Source: Isoetes taiwanensis
Lineage: Eukaryota; Streptophyta; Lycopodiopsida; Isoetales; Isoetaceae
Direction: 5' to 3'
NCBI GenBank assembly: GCA_021234155.1
Contig: JAJEKV010000268.1
Coordinates: forward strand, 124,001 to 188,000
DNA length: 64,000 bases
Below the pieces are notes generated by a model. That model saw only the letters and a list, made by a program, of their open reading frames with translations. It ran no database searches and was not told where the DNA came from. The position numbers and the translations under genes are program-made. Shown one piece after another: positions 23,976-34,439 of this stretch (the first letter of the stretch is position 1; each line of letters begins with the position of its first letter).

Positions 23976-24870
23976 CAAAATTGGAAGAAGTCACGGCAGT
24001 AGCATAAAGTCTTGTCGACGGTTCCTGATGTCCTCAACCCGAGTCCGCACCGTGAAGATGTGATCAATGGTTGAGTGCCGCCGCTGGCGTGAATGCTCAT
24101 ACCGCCTGCGCCCCGCCCATCTTGTCAAGCTGCTACTTGAGGATCCCGGCGAGGAGCTTTGCAAATATTGAACTGATCATGATGGTTGGTAATTGGCCGG
24201 ACGGTGTGGGTCTCCGCCTTGTAGATTGGGACACCCTACTAGTGGTCCTTTGTGGGTGGTGTGTGGGGGGGGCTCTCTCACAAGGGCAAATAATGTCGCC
24301 TGTGCACCCTTAGGATTTTAGAGTTGTTGTAGGTATTGTCCCCACTGCTTGGAGATGATATTTCCTGTGGGCAGCACTGGCCTCCTGAGCACTCTTCGCC
24401 AGAAGATCCTGGGATGATGTTCCAGAAGGAAGAACATTTCCTGTTGATGGGCTGCAATGTACCTGGCCTTTCTAGCCTTAAGGAAAGTGTGGTATTGTCT
24501 CACCGCGTCAGGGTGTAGAGCAGGTGCGTGACTTCGGTGGAGCCAGCATTTGTGTTCCTTGCACTCAGCATCAAACCACTAGTTTACGCGGGAGGGTCGT
24601 GGCTCCTGAGGTTTGCCGGGGCGGCTTCTCCCAAACAACTTTCTGCAGCAGCCCCGAGGACGTCAATGAATCTATACGCCTATTGCTCTAGCGTAGAGCA
24701 TTGTGGAATACTTGCACGATCCTCCGTCAGCATCTGGAAATAAGTATGAGTGCACTCATAGTCCAATCGGAGCTGGGGCATGCAAGGAAATGTTGTACAG
24801 GTAGTTGGAGCAACCTGCCAAGCCAGCTATACATAGAGTGGTAGATGATCTGATTCTACCTCCTCATCCC
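23965..24870 (-). pseudogene. LINE fragment: end of endonuclease, linker, first RT motifs
   Basis: Minus strand, in order: S-D-H-L-P-L-Y-V near 24,855 (end of the EEP endonuclease), then W-F-D-A-E-C-K-E near 24,560. A linker follows with A-R-K-A-R-Y-I-A-A-H-Q-Q-E and F-W-R-R-V. The start of RT comes next, with P-A-N-Y-Q-P and I-S-S-I-F-A-K-L, then T-I-D-H-I-F-T-V-R-T near 24,060. It breaks off just before motif A. Several frameshifts and stops occur. The pattern differs from the 9-13 kb LINE and is more like the LINE at 59.4-60.7 kb. The sequence is GC-richer than its surroundings. Confidence 0.75.
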
Positions 24871-26250
24871 TGCCATCCATTCCCACTTGGAAGTGAGGTC
24901 CTAGATTGAAAGGATTCATGGAGGAATACATCCGTAATAGTGATGAGAGGTTGACTGACTAATCTAGACGAAGATGCCCTACTTGGTCAAAATATGCTAT
25001 TGAAGAGCACCAATGTTTGTTTCAATGTGTCGAGGCTATATCTTATGCCTCAAATGGGTAGGATGTGCTACTGAAGACCCTCAAATTGACAATAAGAGGC
25101 AAAATTTTGAGACTATTCAGGTCACTTGGTGGGAGCAGTCCCTGTGAGGAATCAACTATTTTCTTATAGTTATGTCATTTGTTGGAAAAAAGATGTTTCT
25201 TTGAGTTTTTACTTTATAACAAGGTTGCAAAATAAATGGGAGTGTTGCAGCACTCCGTTTCAAAGATTCCCTTTAAGAATAGACTATGCTACTGAAAATG
25301 CCTTTTCAGGATGAAGGTGGAGGTGCAGAGCGTTTTTTTCTCTTTTTAATGTTTTTGACCCCTTGAAAAGAATACTTTTTTTTTTCTTCAAGTGTTTTTC
25401 ACCTTTGAGAAAATTATCAATGGTCTGTTATAAAACAACATTATCATAGTTGGCTTATATTTAGCAAAGATAGTTCTAACTAGGAAGCAAGAAAAGAAAA
25501 ATATCGAAATTCGAGTTAACAAATCCTAAGGGCCAGGCACAGGACGTAATGTTCATAGATAATGGAAGCTATACTTGAGTTTCTCAATGAAAAATCGACA
25601 AATATTTACTCAAAGATCCAATTCATAATCTTCTGCTACAACTCAGCTTGAGGATGGCTGTCCCTGGTTTTTATTGGCTGCTTCAAGTTTGTGTCTTCGC
25701 CTGTGGCTTGAACAGGGATAACAGGAGCCATTGTTTGCAGTTCTACAAAGGAGGCCTCTTCTTCTATGGAGCTTGTCACAGGAGGCTGAACTTCCAAGGA
25801 TGTCATTTTAGCATTGTCAGAAGAGGAGTTAGATCTTAGCTCTTCGTTCTCATCATCTCATCTTTATAAATTGCACAATCTCCTTGTCGGTGTCGATAGC
25901 CACACAGTAATGGTGGTACCAGAGCCTGAGAAAGCATCCAGAATTCAATCTCCTTGACGTGAGAACATGTCAATGAGTTCTTTTATAAGCTTCTGGGGCT
26001 TCTGATAGTGATTAACAATTCTACCTTATGCACTTGGGGGCTGCAGCTTCTATAACACTGCTGGAACACATTAGAGAAGTCAGAGCAGGCAGCAGTGCTG
26101 AAGTGCTCCATTGTTCGTTTCCTGTCAAAGCTCAAGTAAGCTACATGTAAATACTCCACTTTGCTTAGTAGCCTTAGCCTTCGCCCTCTACCCTGGTGAA
26201 TGATATTAGATGTGTAAGTGAATGTTGTGAACAGTGAAATTGTAGGTCTG

Positions 26251-26430
26251 GTGTATTTCATAATCCAAGAAAAATAAAATGAAACACTACGAGCAAAAAG
26301 TCCAGTGTAATCTAGAATACGCATAAAACTGAACAAAAAGAAACAAATAATAAAGCATAGTGTATTCCAAAATATACGCAGAATAAAATCAAATAGAAGA
26401 AGCAAAAAAGGCTAGTGTATTCCAGAATGC
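26251..26430. repeat. Palindrome cluster 1, four copies at 54-55 bp spacing
   Basis: Copies of GTGTATTCYRGAATACAC-type palindromes start at 26,251 (degenerate), 26,305, 26,360 and 26,415. The spacers are A-rich and alike (ATAAAAT, GAAACA, AGCAAAAAG). The whole cluster lies inside the last intron of the methyltransferase pseudogene. Confidence 0.8.
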
Positions 26431-27102
26431 AAGACAAGAAGAACGTACCAGACCGAGTTCTCATAGCATGCCTGTTCTGGAGAACCAAAATGCTTTTTGC
26501 AGCTCGCTTCGATAAGTCCAGCCTGCATGCCTGAATGGTACACTACAAGTCTCCACTATTTAGCTGTTGTTATTTACTTCAGACCCACTGTAAAATCCAA
26601 AAACTCTTGTTGCTTGAAGGGTTGATCATCAAAGCGGTTGTCCTTAATCTTAAATCCATAGGGAATATCTGCAATGACCAGGGTAAAGTCATGTGGTCTG
26701 ATGGTCCCAGCTAGACGAGTGCAATCTCCTTGAATAATAGTGTACACATTATTTCGATCAAATAATGTGAATTGCTCGTGCTCAGGTTGCTCTGTATTGA
26801 TAATTCATCTATCAGCAAGTTTCCTTTCTTCTTTTGCTATTCTGACAAGGTGCAAAAACCCTCTTTTATTCTGAAAGAGATTCATTCAAGTTATTAATCA
26901 TCTAAAGGGACTAGTTAAGAAGAAGAAAATTGCATACCCATCCCTCAGAATTTAAAGCATATTGTATAATGCGCTTGTCACAAGTTGCAATCGAATATAG
27001 CTCCTTACGTCTTTCCCAAGTTTCAACATTTGGCTGCTCCAACAGTGAGGTTTGATGCCGAATAACATTCTTTTGGTTGCAAATAAAAAAGGAAGCTAAA
27101 TC

Positions 27103-27120
27103 ACGTATTCTAGAATACAT
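27103..27120. repeat. Single palindrome ACGTATTCTAGAATACAT
   Basis: Another member of the same palindrome family, in the first intron of the methyltransferase pseudogene. Confidence 0.8.
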
Positions 27121-27530
27121 TTAGGAAAAAACCAAGAGGAAAAGACTCACTTGTGCAATCTCTTAGATCTTTCCCCAAGTAAATTCCTTATCCACCACCT
27201 TCTATTGCAACCTCCCCAGAATATCGTAGTCTGTGAAGCCCTAAAGTTCCCTCCAAGCTGTAATAGTCATTTCCACATACCTTCACTAAGAGAGACATAT
27301 TTGTGAAAAGAACGAGAAAAAAGACTAAAATACAAGCTAAAACTAGCAAGTTTTGCGCAAAAATCGAACATGAAGGCAGAAAAAAACATCACTTGACCAA
27401 CAAAAATGAAGACAAATAACGTAAAATGCTGGATAAAAGTTACTATTTTGAATGAAGAAATCCTTAAAATGCATGAAAAAAGTTTTAAAAACACATCTTT
27501 CAAGGCACGTAGTTTATACAGAGCAAAAAA

Positions 27531-27815
27531 GTGTATTCCATAATACACTTTGCTTCTTTAAAGTGTATTCTGGAATACACTGTTGCCTTTTGATAAAAGC
27601 AAAATGTATTCTGGAATACACTTCGCTTCTTTAGAACTGGCAAAAGTGTATCCTGGAATATTGCCTTACGAAAGGAGCAAACTGTATCCCGGAATACATT
27701 CTTGTCTTTGAAGACAAGCAATGTGTATTCTGGAATATAACCTTGCCTCCGAAGAAACCAAACAAATATTCCAGAATACAATATTGGTCTCAATTTGGAC
27801 CGTATTCTATATTTT
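27531..27815. repeat. Palindrome cluster 2, eight copies at about 40 bp spacing
   Basis: Copies start at 27,531, 27,562, 27,604, 27,645, 27,682, 27,722, 27,764 and 27,801. The core is GTGTATTCTGGAATACAC with substitutions. The spacers are often themselves inverted repeats, for example CTTGTCTTTGAAGACAAG near 27,701 and TTGCCTTTTGATAAAAGCAA near 27,583. Two palindrome types therefore alternate. The cluster lies between the methyltransferase pseudogene and the divergent + strand remnant. Confidence 0.88.
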
Positions 27816-27990
27816 CTTGACTAACCTATTTATGGCGTTCTGTGTAGAAGTAGAGCAACATGTTTTAAAGAGTGGAAAAAGGCACTGGCACATTTTACTG
27901 AGGTGCTCGAATTTGATTTTAAAGGTGTTGGAAACTGTTCTAGTAGTTTCTACGTAAAATGAAATACGGAAACTGTGCGAACTTTTTAGT

Positions 27991-28092
27991 TTGTATTCTG
28001 GAATAGACTAAGGAAGACAAAGCCTTCTTTAAACATTTCGTAAACGTATTCTAGAATACGTTTTCTTTTACCTCTTGTATTCTCGAATACTC
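27991..28092. repeat. Palindrome cluster 3, three copies
   Basis: TTGTATTCTGGAATAGAC at 27,991, ACGTATTCTAGAATACGT at 28,044 (a perfect 18-bp palindrome) and TTGTATTCTCGAATACTC at 28,075. They lie about 90 bp before the first ATG of the + strand remnant. Confidence 0.85.
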
Positions 28093-28180
28093 TTCGTAAT
28101 TTATTTGTTTAGATTGCTTATGTTTCCAAAAGTGTCTAGACAAATTCTAATCTACTTGTTGACTTTAACAGACTTTAAAG

Positions 28181-29330
28181 ATGGTTAAAGGTAGTTCTAA
28201 AAACCATGTGGCTAAATCTAGTTTGTGTTCTAGTCCTAGGAGTTCAAGTTTGATTCTTGAGGAAAATATTCTCCTCCTGCATTTGTAGGATCCCCGTCTC
28301 CAATGTCCACAAGATCTTCCATTCTACTTGACACACATAGTCCAGCAATTAATAGGTTGCCTTCTCTCTCTGTACCTTCTCCAAGTCTTGTAAGAAACAT
28401 TTTGTACCATATTCACCCGTCATCGTCAACCGACTACCTCCACCTTTTCTATTGTCTCCTCCTCCTCGGATAAGGTTTGCTTACGATAATCTCTCTGAAG
28501 ACGAGTATAACTCTTTCATTGCTCCAGATCATCAGGAGTTACTACAAACACCAGTTGTCCCATATAGTTTTGCAGAATTTCAGTCTGCAATTAGAGGAAT
28601 GTTCGAAGACACTCCTAGTCATGCACATGCTGCCACAACCTTGTATGGCCCATCGCGTACTTTCAATACTTTATCTCTGCCTTATCCGAGAACTTCTTCG
28701 CGTGGTCTTTTTTCGTCTGCAAGTACTCCAGTGAGGATAGAGGGGGATAGAGGAAGTTACTTCCAGCGTAGAAGTATGATCAGATGATGGAGATGACGAC
28801 CTTGAGCAAAGATATTAGATGTTTTCCAGTCAATCCTCCAAGAAATTCAAAATTGACGTTAGCTTGAGAGTACGTTCTTCTATACGAAGGAGGATGGATG
28901 AAAAAATGAGAAGAACTCTAAGATCTACATGATGTTCATTGGGTTTCATTACCAAATTCAATATGGCTAAGCTACGTGCAATTAGAGATAACTACAGTTC
29001 TATGACATTCGCAGACCAGAATGCCTACTTTGCTTATCATGTATGACTAGACCATCAAAGCTTTTTGCACTACATCAATCGTGAACAAGTGTGCCAAAAG
29101 TGCTTCATGGTTATCCACCATTTGGGGTCCATTAGAATGTCTCGAATACACAAAAGATTGGATAAAAATCCTGCAATTGACGATCACTGCGGACCCAGAA
29201 GAGTAATAACAATGCATGCTCTAGTACCGTGTCTTGTATGGAGAATTACTTTAGAGAGATATGTGAAAAGTTACCTAACAGTAACACGTGTATCATTTGA
29301 CAGACAACATATTATCATATTTGTTGGCGG
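28181..29330 (+). pseudogene. Decayed protein: Ser/Pro-rich start and transposase-like end
   Basis: Coding traces in alternating + frames. 28,181 begins M-V-K-G-S-S-K-N-H-V, followed by a Ser/Pro-rich stretch. The open frame 28,452-28,787 has P-R-I-R-F-A-Y-D and many Ser/Thr. A basic patch follows near 28,870 (R-S-S-I-R-R-R-M-D-E-K-M-R-R). Then come M-T-F-A-D-Q-N-A-Y-F-A-Y-H-V (near 29,010), V-C-Q-K-C-F-M-V-I-H-H-L-G, R-M-S-R-I-H-K-R-L-D-K and M-E-N-Y-F-R-E-I-C-E-K near 29,238. This last part resembles a recurrent family of plant transposon-like proteins that I cannot name. Frameshifts and stops occur throughout. A further short trace may lie at 27,861-27,960 (E-W-K-K-A-L-A-H-F). It points away from the methyltransferase. 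Confidence 0.45.
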
Positions 29331-30380
29331 TATACTTGGCCTCATTGAATTGGTCCATACTAGCCTACTTGTTGATGGTATTAAATGTTGGCCCTTCTAT
29401 GTCTGCCTTTTCATGACATATTTTCCATTCAAATCCATTACCAGCATACCAATAGTTCTTCTATTGCTTTTTCAAGTCATTTTTCTTTTTCACCATTGTT
29501 TGATATCTTCAACCTATAGAGCATCCTTTAGTCAACTCCGTCGAATATGTGCTTAGAAACTTGTCAAGCCCTATGGTTACAACAAATATAACCTATCCTT
29601 TATATATAGTTGCACCTGTCATGAGATGATATCGCTTGTGGTTACCTTAAGTAGTAAGAGCAATTCTACTAGAGAGAGTTTTTATTTTCGTGACTCATAT
29701 GAGACTCTTTATTCAAGCTTCATGCTAAGCCCTTGACTCTGTTGCCCTAAATGTCCCAGATAGAATCTTCAGGTCACATGGTCATAAGGATGGTTATGTT
29801 TGGCCTTCTATCCAATAACAGCAGCTTGTTTCCTGCTCCTTGAGCTTTGGTCCTACCAACCCTTTCTTTTCTCCTTGCCTCTCTTAGTTAGCTTGCTGGT
29901 TTTGACAATTTAGTTTATCTTCGTATAATGATAAGAAGATAAACCTAGCTTTTATGCCATATAATGAATAGTTTGCTTGTCTAGATGATGTAATAAGGTG
30001 AATGGTTTGCATGTCTAGAGTGATGACAACAGCCTACTGTCGACTCTACATTTTGCATGTTACTATGGTTCGGCATGATATCCATCCCTTGAATAGCTGC
30101 ATAATTTCATAGTAAATTATTACCATGTACTTCTTGCTACCGCTTCTTATGTGTTGATGCATGAAAACTTCGGTCTATGTTTGGATCTTTCTTGCATCTG
30201 ATAAGCAAAGAGCTTCAACTGATTACTTGGTTTTTTGTTTTTATTTTAAAGCATGTCTCCTAGACATTGGAATCTCCTAGTTAGCAATACATCACACCAT
30301 TTGCTACCACATCACCCTCTTGCATTTGGACAATTACCATCAATAATCATTCAAGTCATGTATGATCCTTCAATTGACAA
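29331..30380. other. AT-rich stretch without a recognised gene
   Basis: No supported coding region, repeat array or RNA gene could be seen here. Confidence 0.35.
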
Positions 30381-30383
30381 TGT

Positions 30384-30460
30384 GGAAACCCTTCCTATTT
30401 TCTACCATATATAATAATCTTCCCATTTTCCAATGCCATTGGAAAATCGGAAGGGTTTTC
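30384..30460. repeat. Inverted repeat with central palindrome
   Basis: GGAAACCCTTCC at 30,384 is mirrored by GGAAGGGTTTTC ending at 30,460. In the middle lies ATTTTCCAATG/CATTGGAAAAT (30,425-30,447). The block GGAAACCCTTCCTATTT recurs near 30,631. It is probably a small MITE. Confidence 0.6.
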
Positions 30461-30911
30461 ATATATATTAAAATTTGAATTTTGGATTCTAGAGTGATGT
30501 GCAACTACTTGATGGATGTGCCACCTTAATGAAAGGCGCCCGTCTTGATAAGCGTGATCTATAAACTTTCATGCATGTGAAAGTCTAAATATAAAATAAT
30601 ATTGTGAAAACACTTTATATTTTTTCGTGGAAACCCTTCCTATTTGCAAAATAAGAAGGCCAACCCAAATTGGGCATACATAAAATAGTCGCTTACAATG
30701 TATAGTAGATATATAAAGACGGTGCCCTTTTTATTGACCTACTCAATTTCTTAACGCGCTAGCACCGGCTCGACATCTTTTTCTCACTAATTTCTTGTAC
30801 GTGAAGGACGCCATTGCAAGATGTGCAAGTTTGTGTGCAAAAAGATTTCGCAGCCGGAATTGATTGCAGACATAGGGTACTGGGGATTCAATTAGGAGAT
30901 CATCCCTTTAA

Positions 30912-30972
30912 ACTCAATTTCAACTCATAACCTCTTCGTTAAGAAGCAAGTGCTTTACCAAAAGATTATCAT
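30912..30972 (-). repeat. tRNA-Lys-like sequence, probably a SINE or pseudo-tRNA
   Basis: On the minus strand TGGTAAAGCAC matches the A box. GCTTCTTAACGAAG resembles the anticodon arm of tRNA-Lys(CTT). GGTTATGAGTTGAAAT corresponds to the T arm, with the usual GTTCGAATC degraded. Stems are imperfect and no clean acceptor stem is seen, so it is not a functional tRNA gene. A SINE head or a pseudo-tRNA both fit. Confidence 0.5.
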
Positions 30973-31916
30973 ATTTCAAATATTCCTACACTATGATAGT
31001 TATCATAGTCCAATCTTATGTTGCTCCCTAAAGAAAGCATCTCTTGTAACAATTGTCAAAAAAATTAAATTGAACTCGTATCCCTTGTGCATAGGTTGAG
31101 TCTAGTTTAGAAAACAACACAACATGGCAATAAAATACAAAAGATGAAAACGAATTTCATTTGTCTAAAGCAGGAAGATCTTATTGTTCAATTCCCAACC
31201 CAGGATGGCGAGGCCCAGCTGGAGGAGTCATTCAAGAACACTCTATCTACCTTGAGACTCCAAACCTGTGCAGGGTCTGCTAAATACTTGCTGCTTTAAA
31301 GGCCTTCACCATTGATATCTTTCTAAAATAATCCACTTTTAGACCTTCCCAACAGCAGCATTAAAGAGAACACTCAATACATGCACCAGAAATCCATAAC
31401 TCTTTGTTTCTTATTCTTATTTTGTTTTTTGTTCCCTTTTAAGATGGATAAAGAAGTACTTCGACCAAGTAAAAGTCTCAACTGTCCCAGTCAAGCTCCA
31501 ACCATTCTCATATGCAGGACTTATATGGGGATTTACCATGGATGATTTGCAAAGGGGCAGCTTATCAGCTGCTAAATTTGTGCTGATAAAAAAAATTCTC
31601 AGCCTCGTTTTAGTGCCTCAGCTTTCAAATGGTCTATGGCTGAATGCTTGAGTCAGTGTTCGCTCTGATAGAACTAAGCCCAGGTTTTCTTCTCTTTCCA
31701 TGTGAATCCCCCAATGGTAGGCATAACAATAACCATATTAGTTTTGCTCAAAGGAAAATGGCTTACTTGAGTAATGCTTACTCAACATATAAAGCCATTC
31801 TGTTGTTCTGTATCCATGATACCAGGGTAAAGAATACCTATACAGTAGTCCATAGTTTCTTTTCCAGTTTGTGAAAAATATTAGAATTACAAGTATTTGA
31901 GGGTTAAAGCTTTAGG
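30973..31916. other. Intergenic stretch
   Basis: No recognised coding region or repeat. Its right end should include the 3' UTR of the minus-strand gene at 31,917. Confidence 0.4.
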
Positions 31917-33478
31917 CTATAAATCTTGCCGACTATCAGGGTCCTCAGTTGTGATGAAGCTTGATGTATCAGGGTCGATGAAGCTTGACGTATATGTTAC
32001 AAGATAATGGATGCCATTGCAAATATCATAGACCATAAGACCAACTCTTCCACCTAACCAACTTCCAAAATGGCTGCCTACGAAGTATCCTACTCGACCA
32101 AGTCTTTTTTCTGCTCGAAGTCCACCTATCCACGTGCCTCCCAAAGTGCCAAGGCCCCTCATAGATGCTTCTGTAATAGTTCCACCATAATAAATTGCCT
32201 CAAAAAAATCCCATCCTGCAGATATAATAGGACCTGTTATTCTTTTAGTTTTCTTAGATGTTATCTTGGTAGCTTCCTTTCCAGCTGCTTCTGCTTTTTT
32301 TGTTGCATCCTGTGGTGGTAAACCATGCCTAATACTTTCCTCCAGTGCTGCTGCAAATGCCTTGCTCCTTGCTGTTTCGACTATGCTTGCTCGAATATTG
32401 TTAGTGTAGAACTTTACTCCTTCCTTTGCTGCACAAGCCACGGTTCCACTAGCGAAGTCAAAGCAATCAAATAACGAAAACTCTCCTGATTTTGATGAAG
32501 CTTCTCTACCAACCAATTCCCTACATTTTTCGGCTGTTATTTCATAACACAAAAAATAAAGATAAGAGAAGCAGAAAAATGGGGAGACAGATGTGATAAC
32601 TGAAATTAAATGCATCATGAAGAACATTTCTATACTAGAACTCCATTTAAGTACCAAATAACTAATTTGCCTATTACAAACACATAAGAAGAATTGTGAG
32701 GACCCATTGGGATAAAGCAGAATACGTTCTTCCATGAAAATCAGTAGATAATGACCCGAAGCTATGTGACGCTGGGAAGCAGGACCAGATGACGAATAAG
32801 ATTTAGCTGGAAACTAATAATTCCCCTATGTTCAGAGACTAAACAAATTGCTAGTTTCATGTTTGATGTTTCCAAAAATGGTATAGCATTAACATAAATA
32901 CAGATTCAGTAGATCTATGCTCCCGCATGGAGAACCAATACAAGCATGACCTACATGTCCAATAGAACTATAAGAAATACAGATTCAGTATATCTATGCT
33001 CCCGCATGGAGAACCAATACAAGCATGACCTACATGTCCAATAGAACTATAAGCTAAAAAATCTTTTGACTTTGTTTTGGGCAACGAAGTAAAAAACTTA
33101 AGCACGCTCTTACATAAGGACAGAATTAGGTATAATTAGACGTGTAAGAAGAGAAGTATTACTAACCAGCAATGAAAAGCACAACAAGCCCGAATATAAG
33201 AAGTAAAAAATGAACCGCTGGGTTTCTGTAGTTCATTTTGGCATCAGACAGCAAGCTGCAAACAGCCAAGCTCTGTTAGATTTATGTATACAAACAGGTA
33301 AACACGCTAGAGTGTTTCTTATGTACAATGGGCGATTCACAAATATTTGACGGGAACTGAAAAATTGGTCATCACCGTAATAAGAAACGTCCGGACGAAG
33401 GTACCTGTATGCTGCAGCTAGACCATTCGAAAGATCCACTGACCGACCTTTCTCGTTAACTGGTTTTCCGGCATTCAC
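31917..33478 (-). CDS. Conserved-looking plant membrane protein, three exons, intact
   Basis: Exons are 33,478-33,405, 33,255-33,167 and 32,533-31,917. All junctions have GT donors and AG acceptors, and the joined frame is exactly 260 codons including the stop (259 aa). A TGA lies in frame directly before the chosen ATG, which fixes the start. Exon 2 encodes one membrane segment (H-F-L-L-L-I-F-G-L-V-V-L-F-I, about residues 38-52). The middle is charged and Ala/Lys-rich. The C-terminal third is Gly-rich: G-W-D-F-F-E-A-I-Y-Y-G-G-T, G-T-L-G-G-T-W-I-G-G, then G-S-H-F-G-S-W-L-G-G-R-V-G-L, a glycine-zipper-like pattern that could insert in or lie on a membrane. I believe similar unknown proteins exist across plants, but I cannot name a function. 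A 79-bp tandem duplication sits in intron 2 and a Mutator-like element in the 5' UTR. Confidence 0.85.
32896..33053. repeat. 79-bp tandem duplication in intron 2
   Basis: Copies 32,896-32,974 and 32,975-33,053 are nearly identical (AAATACAGATTCAGT...CTATAAG). It looks recent. Confidence 0.93.
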
Positions 33479-33491
33479 AGGGATGAAACAA

Positions 33492-34069
33492 GGGAAACTA
33501 CCAAAATGCCCTTATGAGTTTTATGTAATTACCAAAATGCCCTTATGAGTTTCAAAATTACCAAAATGCCCCTGACTCAAACAAATGTACAAATAAATTA
33601 CCAATTTACACCTACACACCAAACTTAATTACCAAAATACCCCTACACACCAAACTTAAATACCAAAATGCCATTACATACTAATTCTGATCAATCTACA
33701 TCAAATTTAATTATCAAAATGCCCTATACAGCAAAGTTACCAAAATACCCTACACAGTCTTGTTGTGACACTTATAAGGAGCCAGTGTTTCATGTGGTCA
33801 CATGATGATGCTATTGGAGACATGTCACCACCAACCATATGCAGATCTCTTAGACCTCCAAAACCTAAACGCATGTGCACAGGAGAAGAAAATGTAGAGA
33901 GGAGGAATATCTTTATGGAAGGTGTAATGGAAGAGACACAATGCATGTAGTTGTAGGGCTCCAATTCAGTGATGATTGTGACTTTTGTAATCTCTTTGTT
34001 GAATTCATAAACTCATAAGGGCATTTTGGTAATTACATAAACTCATAGGGGTATCTTGGTAGTTTTCCC
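33492..34069. mobile_element. Mutator-like (MULE) non-autonomous element, 578 bp
   Basis: The ends are long inverted repeats. The left begins GGGAAACTACCAAAATGCCC and the right ends GGTAGTTTTCCC, with inverted homology of nearly 60 bp. Direct repeats ATGAAACAA flank it at 33,483-33,491 and 34,070-34,078, the 9-bp TSD typical of Mutator. Inside, TTACCAAAATGCCC is repeated several times near the left end. There is no transposase. The insertion is 5 bp before the ATG of the 31,917-33,478 gene, inside its 5' UTR or core promoter. Confidence 0.92.
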
Positions 34070-34385
34070 ATGAAACAAAAATTTCTCATTGGAAATTAAA
34101 CTTCTCTCAAGAATTATGCTCTAAAAGCCATTCTCTAGGGGGTCGTGGGCATATTCGTTTTGGAGGGAAATATCCTTTGGAATCTTCTTGTTTCTATGAG
34201 TTATGAGGAGGTTAACCTCTTCCTCCAAGGGATGATGCAAAATAACCCTTGAGGCCATGATCCCCGAGAGGAGGAGGTGACCTCCCTTAACCACTTGTCC
34301 GAGCAGGTTAAACTAAACTTAGGAAGAATCAGAGGTGCTGATTAGGTGCCTAGACGGAAGTGCAAATGGAATTTTGAGGTTCTCC

Positions 34386-34439
34386 GACAGACAGACAGAC
34401 AAACAGGCAGGCAGACAGACAGAGAGACAGACAGACAGT
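34386..34439. repeat. (ACAG)n microsatellite
   Basis: About 50 bp of ACAG units with variants (AGGC, AGAG). Confidence 0.9.

Larger units (their letters stand above)
25636..27285 (-). pseudogene. DNA amino-methyltransferase (beta-class N4C/N6A type), four-exon pseudogene
   Basis: Four likely exons on the minus strand: 27,285-27,151, about 27,080-26,938, 26,870-26,449 and 26,192-25,636. Splice sites are good (GTGAGT, GTATGC, GTACGT donors; CAG acceptors), with introns of about 70, 67 and 256 bp. Exon 3 encodes I-I-Q-G-D-C-T-R-L then L-V-I-A-D-I-P-Y-G, methyltransferase motif IV (usually D-P-P-Y-G). Exon 4 encodes a possible target-recognition segment (S-K-V-E-Y-L-H-V-A-Y). It continues with N-H-Y-Q-K-P-Q-K-L-I and I-L-D-A-F-S-G-S-G-T-T, motif I for AdoMet binding. 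The order IV, TRD, I defines beta-class enzymes that methylate the amino group of cytosine or adenine in DNA. After motif I comes A-I-D-T-D-K-E-I-V and a Ser/Glu/Pro-rich tail. About eight in-frame stops and at least three small frameshifts show it is dead. The 5' exons were not found. Target base cannot be told from D-I-P-Y. Confidence 0.78.

Noticed and set aside
25636-27285. RIP-like C-to-T mutation as the cause of the stops
   Set aside because: Every stop codon is one transition from a sense codon, so the pattern proves nothing without an intact reference copy.
26251-28092. CRISPR-like array or heat-shock element promoter
   Set aside because: This is plant DNA and the spacers are not unique inserts. 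TTCnnGAA units resemble heat-shock elements, but the copies sit mostly in introns of a dead gene and lack the contiguous inverted 5-bp arrangement.
30912-30972. Functional tRNA-Lys gene
   Set aside because: The T loop is degraded and no acceptor stem pairs.
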